From Acidobacteriota bacterium (GTDB lineage: Bacteria > Acidobacteriota > Terriglobia > Acidiferrales > UBA7541): a DNA stretch of 16,376 bases. The position numbers were made by a program, and so were the translations under genes. Below, piece after piece: positions 1-7,015 of the stretch. The notes under the pieces are model-generated. The model searched no databases and was not told the DNA's origin. It worked only from the letters and a program-made list of their open reading frames with translations. The stretch spans positions 1 to 16,376 of the forward strand of contig QHYF01000039.1 in assembly GCA_003224075.1 (NCBI GenBank), given 5' to 3'. Each line of letters begins with the position of its first letter. The first letter of the stretch is position 1.

Positions 1-828
1 AACAGCTCGAACTCGGGCCGGGCGCTCATGGACACAAATCGCCTGGCGATCGATTTTCTTGCAAAAGACTTTCCCAGGCCACAGCAGGCTGCAATCAATC
101 CAGCGGTGAATGAGCTGAAGAAGTTTAGGGGGTTTTACGCACCGCGCGCGCCGCGAGACCAGATCTTTGCATTTCTGGATGACCTCAGGGGCGGCACGCG
201 CATCCGCGTCATCAACGGCCGGCTGACGCGCTCCAGCTTGTTCGGTAAGCCTGAACCGCTTCTCTGCGTCGGCAAAAACCTGTTTCGCAGCGAGAAAGAA
301 CCCGAAGGAACTACGATCTTTTTCACAAACGAATCCGGCGGCATGGCGCTGGTCGGCAACGGGCTCCAGGGAATCCCTTACAGTGAGCGCGGCTATCTCG
401 TCATTCCTCTCCTCCGCATCGCGCTCCTCGCCCTTTGCCTGTTTTTCATGCTGACTTCTCTTCCCTTTGCGCTCGTCTGGATTTTCCTGAAACTCGTGGG
501 CGCCATGAAGGATGTGCGTCACCTCTGGGTTCGCGTGGCTCCGCTGCTTGCGACGCTGGCGCTCTTGATCGTGCCCCTTTGTTTCTCGAAGCTGAATCGC
601 CCCCAAATCGGCACGTTCAACCTTTGGACCCTGGGCATCTTCCTCGGAACTTTTTCCTTTCCGATTTTATCCGTCCTCGGCCTCGCCCTGGTTCTTCGCG
701 TGCCCAGGGACGAAATCCACCGAGGCGTTTGGATTCACTCGCTGCTCGCCTCTTCCGCCTGTTGCGTCATCACTGGTTTTCTGTGGTCGTGGAACCTGGT
801 GGCGCTGCGCCTCTGGGCGGCGATTTAG
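1..828 (+). CDS. C-terminal part of a membrane-anchored serine hydrolase (beta-lactamase family), cut by the window edge
   Basis: The reading frame is open to base 1, so the first in-frame ATG at 28 is probably internal and the N-terminal catalytic domain lies outside the window. The visible part starts with the end of a soluble domain (an Asn-Ser-rich turn, then helices and beta strands to about residue 120 after that ATG). It then has about four hydrophobic segments, near residues 123-158, 168-186, 198-224 and 232-260 counted from the ATG. In Acidobacteriota this arrangement, a short beta-rich tail followed by a four-helix C-terminus, is typical of beta-lactamase/class C-like serine hydrolases anchored in the membrane; that assignment rests on resemblance of the tail, because no SxxK motif is in the window. 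The stop (TAG) lies 3 bases from the stop of the convergent DUF2461 gene. Confidence is high that this is a gene and moderate for the family. Confidence 0.65.
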   Translation, partial: NSSNSGRALMDTNRLAIDFLAKDFPRPQQAAINPAVNELKKFRGFYAPRAPRDQIFAFLDDLRGGTRIRVINGRLTRSSLFGKPEPLLCVGKNLFRSEKEPEGTTIFFTNESGGMALVGNGLQGIPYSERGYLVIPLLRIALLALCLFFMLTSLPFALVWIFLKLVGAMKDVRHLWVRVAPLLATLALLIVPLCFSKLNRPQIGTFNLWTLGIFLGTFSFPILSVLGLALVLRVPRDEIHRGVWIHSLLASSACCVITGFLWSWNLVALRLWAAI

Positions 829-831
829 CTT

Positions 832-1525
832 TCACTCCGGGAGCGAAGTGAAGCGCAGCAGCGGGTAGAGGTCGTGGAAGACTTTCGTGGCCTCGGCTGG
901 AAACGATGGGCGGGTGGCGGCGGCCGGCGAATGTTTGCGGCGAACGATCCACGCAAGAATTTTCTTCCAATCGTCCGCGGCGGCGGGCCAACCGTCGTGC
1001 TTGGTCCATTCACCTTTTTCCATGGTGTACCAGTAGCTTTCGTAACGGTGGCCTAGGCGCTTTTTTTGTTTTGCGGCCCAATTGGGATCCGCGTTGATGC
1101 GCGGCTCGGCGACCACGGCAAGCGTGGAATCTTTGCGCTTGCCGCCGGAATAAATGCGGAAGCCCGCCGTTACCGTGTCCGCGGTGAGGCCAACGTAGAG
1201 CTGGCCGGTTTCACGCTTCGCCGGTGCGGGAACGGAAACCTTCAAATACATCTGCGTCTTGTAGAGCGTCTTGTCTTTGGCGAAGCGAATATCCCGATTG
1301 ATGCGCGAGAAATTCGTGCCGGTGCGGCCGGAAGTGTCAAAGCGAGAATCCAATTGCAGAACAGCAGGCGCCAACTCCTCCAGCAAGTGGCGGAAGGGTT
1401 GAACGACAACTTGCCTGTAACGTTCGCGATTCGCGTCCATCCACACTTTGCGATTGTTACGGCCAAGTTCTTTGAAGAACCGGAAAATTAATTTTTCGTG
1501 TAAAGATTGATCTCGCGGGAGCCAT
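832..1525 (-). CDS. DUF2461 (TIGR02453) family protein with an apparent frameshift near its start
   Basis: The long frame (832-1446) begins at a GTG that has no ribosome binding site and lies inside the conserved N-terminal motif. Reading upstream in the same frame gives RFFKELGRNNRK directly before VWMDANRERY, the start of a DUF2461 domain, but no ATG, GTG or TTG before the upstream stop. An ATG at 1523-1525 has a good Shine-Dalgarno (AGAGGA, 5 bases away) and encodes MAPARSIFTRK, then falls into the wrong frame. Removing one A from the five-A run on the coding strand (1492-1496) joins the two frames into one 230-residue protein, the usual family size. Later hallmarks are present: SGRTGTNFSRINRDIRFAKD and a C-terminal LYPLLRF. 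The family is widespread and of unknown biochemical function. It may share a transcript with the FmdB-like gene 91 bases upstream. Whether the extra base is real or a sequencing error cannot be decided here. Confidence 0.8.
1492..1496 (-). other. Putative frameshift site in the DUF2461 gene (run of five A on the coding strand)
   Basis: The plus strand reads five T in a row here. Upstream of it the frame set by the ATG at 1525 with its AGAGGA ribosome binding site is open; downstream of it the conserved domain is in the next frame. Four instead of five bases would make one continuous frame that gives SIFTRKLIFRFFKELGRNN, which fits the usual family N-terminus. Confidence 0.6.
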
Positions 1526-1616
1526 GGAAATCCTCTGTCGTTGTTCCCAAACTGAGGTGAGCCGCGACGCCCTTCAGGTTACGGCGGGCCCGAGACCTCT
1601 CGATGCTTTCCTGAAA

Positions 1617-1853
1617 TCAATGGCAGCCGCAACCACCGCCACCGCAGCAGCTTCCGCCGCCACCTCCGGAAAATCCGCTGGATGACTTGGCCGAAGCGCC
1701 GTTGGTCGACCCGTTCGCCGCGCTGAAAACAGACAGTTGAATCGCGTTTCTCTTCCCCGCGCACTTTGGGCAGGCAATCTCCTGCGTCTTGTTCAACACG
1801 ATCTTCTCGAAGTGCGTCTGGCAATCCTCACAAATGTACTCGTAAATTGGCAT
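1617..1853 (-). CDS. FmdB-family zinc-ribbon protein with a Cys/Gly-rich tail
   Basis: A small protein of 78 residues. The start MPIYEYICEDC at 1853 is the standard N-terminus of FmdB-like putative regulatory proteins and is preceded by GAGG at a suitable distance; the ORF could extend 10 codons further up, but those residues are unlike the family. Two Cys pairs, C8-C11 and C28-C31, form the expected zinc ribbon. The rest is a low-complexity linker ending in a Gly stretch with clustered Cys and a terminal CGCH, which could bind another metal. The family is named after an accessory gene of formamidase/amidase clusters and its molecular role is not settled. A perfect TATAAT lies 30 bases upstream, after the terminator of the radical SAM gene, so it probably has its own promoter. 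The DUF2461 gene follows on the same strand. Confidence 0.85.
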   Translation of the reverse strand: MPIYEYICEDCQTHFEKIVLNKTQEIACPKCAGKRNAIQLSVFSAANGSTNGASAKSSSGFSGGGGGSCCGGGGCGCH

Positions 1854-1882
1854 TGTCAAACCTCGAGCGGCATATGAACGCA

Positions 1883-1911
1883 ATTATAGCAGGCTGGTGA
1901 CCCCTTCCAGC
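1883..1911 (-). promoter_or_regulatory. Likely sigma-70 promoter of the FmdB-like gene
   Basis: On the minus strand there is a perfect -10 box TATAAT (1888-1883). A -35 element is weak: CTGGAA at 16 bases or GCTGGA at 17 bases upstream. The predicted start of transcription gives a leader of about 20-25 bases containing the GAGG ribosome binding site. It stands between the preceding terminator and the gene, which supports a separate transcript. Confidence 0.5.
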
Positions 1912-1914
1912 CCT

Positions 1915-1954
1915 AGCAGAGAAAGCGACGGCCCTGGCGGAGCCAAGGCCGTCG
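1915..1954 (-). terminator. Rho-independent-type terminator of the radical SAM gene
   Basis: On the minus strand, 25 bases after the TAA of the radical SAM gene, CGACGGCC-T-TGGC, loop TCC, GCCA-G-GGCCGTCG folds into a 13-pair stem with one U-G wobble. It is followed by CTTTCTCT, a pyrimidine-rich but not pure T tail. Confidence 0.65.
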
Positions 1955-1979
1955 GAAGCTGCGGAGTTGGACAGGATGC

Positions 1980-4181
1980 TTAGTCCCCGGCCACGGCTTC
2001 TGCTCTCTTTTCGCGGGTTTTGGCGGCCGCGCCGTTGCCATTTCCGTTCGCAGGAGCAATCGTGACGGGCTTGCCCGCCGCGGCGGGTAAGCCCACGTTG
2101 GCAAAGTTCGCCGGGACGGCCTTGGCGATGTCCTGGACGGTGCCGATCTGCACGACCGCGGGCTGGGGCTTCTTCAGCACCAGCTCTTCGTAAATCGCGC
2201 GAACCTTGGCCTGCTCTTCGTAAGCCTTCTTCCGGCGCGCGCGGTCCTCTTCAGCCGCGGTCAGCGGAACATCGTGCTCGAGGTGCCGCACGCGAGCGGC
2301 GTCTTCGGCGTCGATCTTCAGCGAGTGTTCGTAACTCTGCAGATTGACGCTCTTGCCTTTGGCGTAGATTTCATGCTTGCCGTGGGTCTTGTACCATTCG
2401 GCGACGGTCGCGTTTTTGTGCATGTTTTCGATGATCTTGCGCCAGCCGATGCCGGTGTTGTACGCGCAGAAGGAAATTTCGCCCTGCTGCGTGGCGTAGG
2501 GAATGATGCACATCTCCGTGCGGCGGAAGTCGTAGTTGAACAGATCCTGGAACCACATCCCTGCGATGAACAGGAAGTTCCACGGGTCGCTCTGGCGGCG
2601 CTTCATGGCGTCTTCATAGGTGCGGTCGGGCGAAGTCCTGCCGTATTTCTTATGGGAATCCTTGGTGAGCGCCCAAGTCTTGTCGAACTTCTTGAACAGG
2701 TCGTAGAGCGTCAAGCCCTTCGGTCCCCGGAACGGGTGATAGTTCTTCAGGAGCGCGAGGGCCATCATAAAGTTGGAGAAACCTTTGGCGCGCGCGGCGT
2801 CCGTGATGGCGGTGACGTCCTTGACGAGCTGGGGAGCATTCAGGAAGCGCGGGACCGGCGCCCACTCCTTGGTCTCCTTGTTGATCATCATGGCCGTGCC
2901 CACGCCGCAATTCGGGTGGCAGCCGCAGGAGAGCGCGCCCCACTGCGATTCGGGGCCGTGAACGAGGTCCGAGAAGCCAGCAAAGGTGCTGACGAAGGAA
3001 ATTGGGAACCAGTCGCGCGTGGGTTCGACCTTGCCGACCTGCCTGCTGACATCCTGGGCGAGGTGGGAGAGGGTGTAGCGCTGGCGGAGGCGGCGCTCCG
3101 GAGTAATATCTTCGTCGCGGCCGGTGAAAGAAACCGGCTGAAAGCTGACGAAGGCGATTTTCTTGGGGTTTTCCATCGCGAATTTCACGATGGCGCCGAC
3201 CTGATCGTTGTTGACGTTATTGACGATGGTCACGACCAGAACGATCTCGATGCCGGCTTCGTGCATGTTTTCGATGGCGCGAAGCTTGACGTCAAAGAGG
3301 TTGCCGACTTGGCGATGGCTGTTGGCGTCGTTCCCGATACCATCGAACTGCAGGTAGGCGTAGCGCATCCCGGCTTCAAACGCCTTCTTGCAGAACTCCT
3401 TGCTCTTGGCAAACTCGATCCCGTTGGTGGCGGCCTGGACGCTGTTGTAGCCGATCTTGCGGGCGTAGGCCACGGCGTCGAGGAAATACGGGCTCATCGT
3501 CGGCTCGCCGCCGGAGAACTGCACGGACATCTGGCGGCGCGGCTTGATCCTCAGTGCGTTGTCCAGGATTTCCTTAATCTCTTCCCAGCCCAGCTCATGC
3601 ACGTAACCGACCTGGTTGGCGTCCATGAAGCAGGGGTCGCACATCATGTTGCAGCGGTTGGTCAGGTCAACCGTGAGCACCGACCCGCGGCCGTACCGCA
3701 CCGTAGACGAGCCGTGCTTGTGGAGGTCTTCATCGTTGTGCGCGGGAATATCGCGGCCAGGGAACTGCTTCTCGATCCAGTCGAGGAATTTCGAATCCAC
3801 GGCCATCATGTCTTCGAAATGACCGTGGACGGGGCAATCCTTGACCATCCAGATCTGTCCCTCGCGCTCGATGATTTGCGCCTTGATCTCGCCGACCTTT
3901 TCGTTCATGAGGTCGCGCCAATCCTTGGTCCCGTGGATGATGGCTTCGCGGGCCTCCTTGACGCAATCCGGGCAGAGCGAATCGGTCTGGCGGGGCCAGC
4001 CGAGCGTGGGCTTGGTTTTTTCCCAGGACTTGAGGAGCGGCTTATCGGACCACTTCGGAGTGAACGACGGGTTCGGATTGTGCTTGTTGAAGAACTGGAT
4101 GGTGTTGAAAGTTCCAGCGGCGGCTTTGCAAACCGCCCAATCAATCGTCCGAAGAATCTGCGTGCCTACTCGATTCGGCAT
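1980..4181 (-). CDS. Large radical SAM protein of the MJ0619/Tes type; candidate membrane-spanning lipid synthase
   Basis: 733 residues; start ATG at 4181 with GGAGG 3 bases before it. The radical SAM cluster motif is CNMMCDPC (C177, C181, C184), followed by FSGGEPT (222-228), an ATNG segment (251-254) and LQFDG (277-281). An N-terminal C70-x2-C73 plus CPVHG (116-120), QPVSFTGR (348-355), C419-x-C421-x3-C425, and MCIIPYA...FCAYN (C558, C572) complete the Cys set. This order matches archaeal MJ0619, the tetraether synthase Tes, which joins two phytanyl chains through an sp3 C-C bond and carries several iron centres. Bacterial homologues have been proposed to make membrane-spanning lipids such as iso-diabolic acid in Acidobacteriota. 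The usual GCPxxC segment between the N-terminal motif and the SAM motif is absent (KHGSS instead). An extra region (about 430-550) and a charged, Asn/Gly-repeat tail make it longer than Tes. The substrate is inferred, not shown. Confidence 0.85.
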   Translation of the reverse strand: MPNRVGTQILRTIDWAVCKAAAGTFNTIQFFNKHNPNPSFTPKWSDKPLLKSWEKTKPTLGWPRQTDSLCPDCVKEAREAIIHGTKDWRDLMNEKVGEIKAQIIEREGQIWMVKDCPVHGHFEDMMAVDSKFLDWIEKQFPGRDIPAHNDEDLHKHGSSTVRYGRGSVLTVDLTNRCNMMCDPCFMDANQVGYVHELGWEEIKEILDNALRIKPRRQMSVQFSGGEPTMSPYFLDAVAYARKIGYNSVQAATNGIEFAKSKEFCKKAFEAGMRYAYLQFDGIGNDANSHRQVGNLFDVKLRAIENMHEAGIEIVLVVTIVNNVNNDQVGAIVKFAMENPKKIAFVSFQPVSFTGRDEDITPERRLRQRYTLSHLAQDVSRQVGKVEPTRDWFPISFVSTFAGFSDLVHGPESQWGALSCGCHPNCGVGTAMMINKETKEWAPVPRFLNAPQLVKDVTAITDAARAKGFSNFMMALALLKNYHPFRGPKGLTLYDLFKKFDKTWALTKDSHKKYGRTSPDRTYEDAMKRRQSDPWNFLFIAGMWFQDLFNYDFRRTEMCIIPYATQQGEISFCAYNTGIGWRKIIENMHKNATVAEWYKTHGKHEIYAKGKSVNLQSYEHSLKIDAEDAARVRHLEHDVPLTAAEEDRARRKKAYEEQAKVRAIYEELVLKKPQPAVVQIGTVQDIAKAVPANFANVGLPAAAGKPVTIAPANGNGNGAAAKTREKRAEAVAGD

Positions 4182-4538
4182 AAACCTCCACCCTCTCTTT
4201 CAAATGATTAGTTGCACTTAACCCTTTGAGTTTGATCGAGCCCACTCAATCGTTGGAGCCGAGCCCAAACGACTGCCCCCGGGCTCAATTTGCGTGCCTA
4301 GAAACCGTACCACGAACACCGGGTACATCCAATAAGTCTTTGGACACGTATAGTTTGACCGCTGCCGGGAGTGGACGCCAGCGGGTTGCGCCGAATGGTC
4401 AAAATGGGGGGTCGAACGGTCAGTTAGGGCAGCCAACGGTCATTTTTTGGCCCCGCAAAGGGGGTTACTCTCACCCCGAAGCGCCCGCAAATTTGCACTT
4501 GAGGGGAAGATTTCTGCTGAATTCGCGCGAGGGTTTTC
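4182..4538. other. Intergenic region with repeated short motifs; no convincing gene
   Basis: 357 bases between two minus-strand genes. The plus-strand frame 4226-4549 has no ribosome binding site and no recognisable protein and is rejected. Near the radical SAM start lie GAGCCC at 4238-4243 and 4261-4266, and its inverted copy GGGCTC at 4281-4286. Further away are three evenly spaced GGTCA repeats, listed separately. No clear -10/-35 pair was found for the radical SAM gene. Confidence 0.6.
4394..4442. repeat. Three AA(T/C)GGTCA direct repeats spaced 20-21 bases; possible operator
   Basis: AATGGTCA (4394-4401), AACGGTCA (4415-4422) and AACGGTCA (4435-4442) are in the same orientation with 21 and 20 bases between starts, close to two helical turns, so all face the same side of the DNA. 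An inverted TGACC lies at 4356-4360. The region is intergenic. A regulator binding here is inferred only. Confidence 0.4.
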
Positions 4539-5621
4539 CTACTCGTTGAGGGTCGGGCGAAGCACCGCGATCACAAAATGCGCAAAATTTGACGCCCCTT
4601 CATCCAGTTGGAGCCACCGCACCACGCAGTGTTCCGCTAAATACTTCGAGACCCGCGTTTCCGGAATTCCCAAATGTTCGGCCAAGCGCGGCTTGATCGA
4701 ATCCGCCCCACGGCGGCTCGCGCCACCGCGCAAGAGATTGCCGATCGCAATGCGCAGCGTCTGGCATGCTTCCACATAGTAGTAGCTCGTGAGGTCCGAA
4801 TCCGTTAGCACAAACACGCCCGGTCCCGCCGGGGCGCGGTCCGCTTCCTCCAGTTTTATGGGCGGGCAGGTCAGCAATCTGCGGAACTGCATCTCCAATA
4901 AGGAAATCCGCGAGGAAAGCCCAGGATCGCCATAACGGCCTTTCACACTTGGCCCGCCCGGCTCGCCAATCGGCTCAACCGGAAGACTGGGAATCGCCCG
5001 GCTGTGCGTCACTCGCGGAGGCGTCAACTCGTCCGGCTTATGAAAAACCGCCGGAGGCAATCCGCGGCGCGACGCAGGCGTTTCCGGTGAATTCGGGACG
5101 CCAGCGCCCGTTGCTTCCTTCGTCGCGCCGCCCTTCCGGCGGCTCCGGCCACCCCGTCGCCCGCGGCGACGGGACTTTTTTTCATCCCCCGCGGGCGCGT
5201 CGGAAGCATTCTGCGCCGCTTGCTGGATCTCGCTGGTTACAGCCACGGCCGATTCGACCGCCTCCGGATTCTGTTCCAACCCCAAACCTGGTTCAGGGAT
5301 CGCAACGGGGGGCGGGGTCAAATGAAACTGGTCCCCCGGCTGGGTTGTCGTGTCCGCCGACATTTCGCTCGGAAGGGTGCCAAGCCGGGTTGCGGCTTCC
5401 TGCGCTTTGGTTCTCCAATCGGCACGGCGGAATCTCTCTGCTGCCGTGGAATACCATTTCGCCGCGTCAACGCTCTGACCCGAGGTCTCGAAAAATTTCG
5501 CCAGTTCGAACGCCACCATCGCGTCCCGCGTCTTTTGGTAGAGATTCGAAAGTTGCCCCGCGGGATCCTTGCTGGTGCGCGCGCGGCGGATGCGAGCGGT
5601 AATCTGTTTCCAGTCAGCCAT
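4539..5621 (-). CDS. TPR-like / Arg-rich linker / degenerate GIY-YIG domain protein
   Basis: 360 residues from the ATG at 5621 (MADWKQITARIRRAR); a GTG 15 codons further up (5666) is possible, and neither has a good ribosome binding site. Residues about 32-82 form two helices like a single TPR unit (AFELAKFFETSGQ...AAKWYSTAAERF). Residues about 100-230 are Pro-rich and disordered, with a strongly basic patch KKSRRRGRRGGRSRRKGG (148-165) that could bind nucleic acid. The last 110 residues resemble a GIY-YIG domain: GVF (268-270), YVE (282-284), LR (289-290), and an ending in LRPTLN. In active nucleases these would be G-I/V-Y, Y-I-G, Arg, and a Glu about nine residues before the final Pro. Here the Tyr is Phe, the Gly is Glu, and the Glu position is Ala, so cleavage is unlikely. 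The domain call is by eye. The gene is divergent from the FecR-like gene. Confidence 0.7.
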   Translation of the reverse strand: MADWKQITARIRRARTSKDPAGQLSNLYQKTRDAMVAFELAKFFETSGQSVDAAKWYSTAAERFRRADWRTKAQEAATRLGTLPSEMSADTTTQPGDQFHLTPPPVAIPEPGLGLEQNPEAVESAVAVTSEIQQAAQNASDAPAGDEKKSRRRGRRGGRSRRKGGATKEATGAGVPNSPETPASRRGLPPAVFHKPDELTPPRVTHSRAIPSLPVEPIGEPGGPSVKGRYGDPGLSSRISLLEMQFRRLLTCPPIKLEEADRAPAGPGVFVLTDSDLTSYYYVEACQTLRIAIGNLLRGGASRRGADSIKPRLAEHLGIPETRVSKYLAEHCVVRWLQLDEGASNFAHFVIAVLRPTLNE

Positions 5622-5720
5622 AGGCTGGCTTGCATTGTAGCAGCGGAAAGCGGAGTCAGCCAGCACGCTCGCTGCGCGAACGCTGGCCGCAACCTTTTGC
5701 GCACAAAGCGTGTTCAGTGA

Positions 5721-5749
5721 TTGACGGCCCCAATCTTACTCAGTATTCT
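5721..5749 (+). promoter_or_regulatory. Strong sigma-70 promoter of the FecR-like gene
   Basis: TTGACG (5721-5726), a 17-base spacer, and TATTCT (5744-5749). Transcription would start near 5756, leaving a leader of about 18 bases that contains GGAGGG before the ATG at 5774. Confidence 0.7.
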
Positions 5750-5773
5750 TGTTTCAGCCCGCTTGGAGGGTTA

Positions 5774-6511
5774 ATGGCGCGCCTGCGCGATCTTGAACGG
5801 TATAAGATCACGAGAAAGCCCGAACGCTTTGCAGTCGTCAGGACCATCGTTGCGGCCATAGTTTCTTCCACCCTTCTGATAACCCCAGTCTGCGGCTCTC
5901 CCTCCTCTTCGCTCGGAACTATCGTCTATGCCGACCACGCTCATATTGGCGCAGCGCCTGCCTCAGTCGGAGCAACGGTTTTCAGCGGCGACAAGCTGAG
6001 CACCGAGCCTACCGGCAGCGTTCAAGTTCGCACCGGCGCGGCGCGTCTGCTTCTCTCTGGTGCGAGCGGCGTTGCGTTCACCCAGGACGACGCCAGCCCG
6101 GCTGCCACGCTCGTCAGGGGCTCCGCAACTTTTTCAACCGCCAATTCGAAAGCTTTTGCCCTGCGGGTAGCCTCGGCCACAATCCGCGCGAACAGCGACG
6201 AATCGACTATCGGACACGTTACCGTACTGAACCCAAAGGAACTGATCGTTAAGAGCACTCGTGGGTCGCTGATTATCGCCGTCGAGGATGACGTGCGCGT
6301 AATTCCGGAAGGCGCCGCTTACCGCATCGTACTTGATCCAACCGCCGCCGCTCCTGAACCTCAAGGTCCCCGCGGTGCGGGCACCAAGGATTCTGGCAGT
6401 CCGCCACACAAAGCCGCGCGAAACAAGTTCATCTGGTACCCCATCGCGATCACCGCTTTGGTTACGGTGTGGGCCGTTCACGAGGCCTTCGAAAGCCCCG
6501 ACCGCCCGTAA
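5774..6511 (+). CDS. FecR-like domain membrane protein
   Basis: 245 residues from the ATG at 5774, chosen because GGAGGG lies 3 bases upstream and a good promoter precedes it; the frame is open further up but that part overlaps the divergent gene. Residues 20-40 (VVRTIVAAIVSSTLLITPVC) are a signal anchor or signal peptide. Residues about 48-188 are beta-rich with repeated short strands (SVQVRTGAARLLLSGASG, LRVASATIRANSDES, GSLIIAVEDDVRVIPEG), the pattern of a FecR domain, which in other proteins senses signals in the periplasm. A Pro/Gly linker follows, then a second membrane helix at about 219-237 and a short tail. No sigma factor or TonB-dependent receptor sits beside it, so the classic FecIR role is not supported; similar stand-alone proteins are common in Acidobacteriota. 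It converges with ridA. Confidence 0.75.
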   Translation: MARLRDLERYKITRKPERFAVVRTIVAAIVSSTLLITPVCGSPSSSLGTIVYADHAHIGAAPASVGATVFSGDKLSTEPTGSVQVRTGAARLLLSGASGVAFTQDDASPAATLVRGSATFSTANSKAFALRVASATIRANSDESTIGHVTVLNPKELIVKSTRGSLIIAVEDDVRVIPEGAAYRIVLDPTAAAPEPQGPRGAGTKDSGSPPHKAARNKFIWYPIAITALVTVWAVHEAFESPDRP

Positions 6512-6637
6512 GCCCCGCCCCTTTACTTAAACCCGGTCCTCCAGCTCGACCAAAATCATAGCCGGTCCGGCCACCGCAAAACTTTTATCACTCTGTCTTC
6601 AGCCGGACTAGTGCTGCAACTTTCTCCCGCGAGACGT

Positions 6638-7015
6638 CTACACGGCGGCGATCACTTCAATTTCCACCAGCGCGTCCTTCGGAAGACGCGCCACCTGCAC
6701 CGTCGATCGCGCCGGCGGCGCCGATGTGAAGTACCGGCCGTACACTTCGTTCATGGCCGCAAAATCGTTCATGTCTTTCAAGAATACCGTCGTCTTCACC
6801 ACGTGATGCAGATTCGAGCCTGCTGCTTCCAGAATGCCCTTCACGTTTTGGATGGTCCGCTCCGTCTGCTGCCGGATGTCCGTCCCGGCCATCTCACCCG
6901 TCTTCGGATCCAGCGCCACCTGCCCTGAAACGTACAAAAATCCGTTTGACCGGATGGCCTGCGAATACGGCCCGATCGGTTTTGGCCCGCGATCGCTCAG
7001 AACTGTCTCTTTCAT
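6638..7015 (-). CDS. ridA: RidA family enamine/imine deaminase
   Basis: 125 residues, the standard size of the RidA (YjgF/YER057c/UK114) family. These proteins form trimers and hydrolyse reactive 2-aminoacrylate-type enamines to keto acids and ammonia in the cytoplasm. Visible family features are GPKPIGPYSQAI (10-21), the YVSGQVALDPKTGE strand-turn (28-41), PARSTVQV with the substrate-binding Arg (101-108), and a C-terminal VEIEVIA. The ATG at 7015 has AAAGGAG at a suitable distance, located inside the end of the preceding gene, and its ATG overlaps the TGA of that gene as ATGA. This 4-base overlap points to translational coupling with the M1-peptidase-like gene, a pairing without an obvious metabolic reason. 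Confidence 0.93.
   Translation of the reverse strand: MKETVLSDRGPKPIGPYSQAIRSNGFLYVSGQVALDPKTGEMAGTDIRQQTERTIQNVKGILEAAGSNLHHVVKTTVFLKDMNDFAAMNEVYGRYFTSAPPARSTVQVARLPKDALVEIEVIAAV

Noticed and set aside
829..853. Inverted repeat TTCACT/AGTGAA between convergent genes as a two-way terminator
   Set aside because: Only 6 pairs with a 10-base loop and no T run on either side, and it lies inside the DUF2461 coding end.
2274..4211. 645-codon open frame on the plus strand
   Set aside because: It lies opposite the radical SAM gene, has no recognisable domain, and has the odd composition expected of a mirror frame in GC-rich DNA.
4442..4475. CCCC-GCAAA-GGGG stem next to a T run as a terminator
   Set aside because: The T run precedes the stem on the plus strand and appears as A on the minus strand, so it does not fit termination in either direction.
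4226..4549. 107-codon plus-strand frame in the intergenic gap
   Set aside because: No ribosome binding site, low-complexity composition, no similarity recognised, and it runs into the 3' end of the opposite gene.
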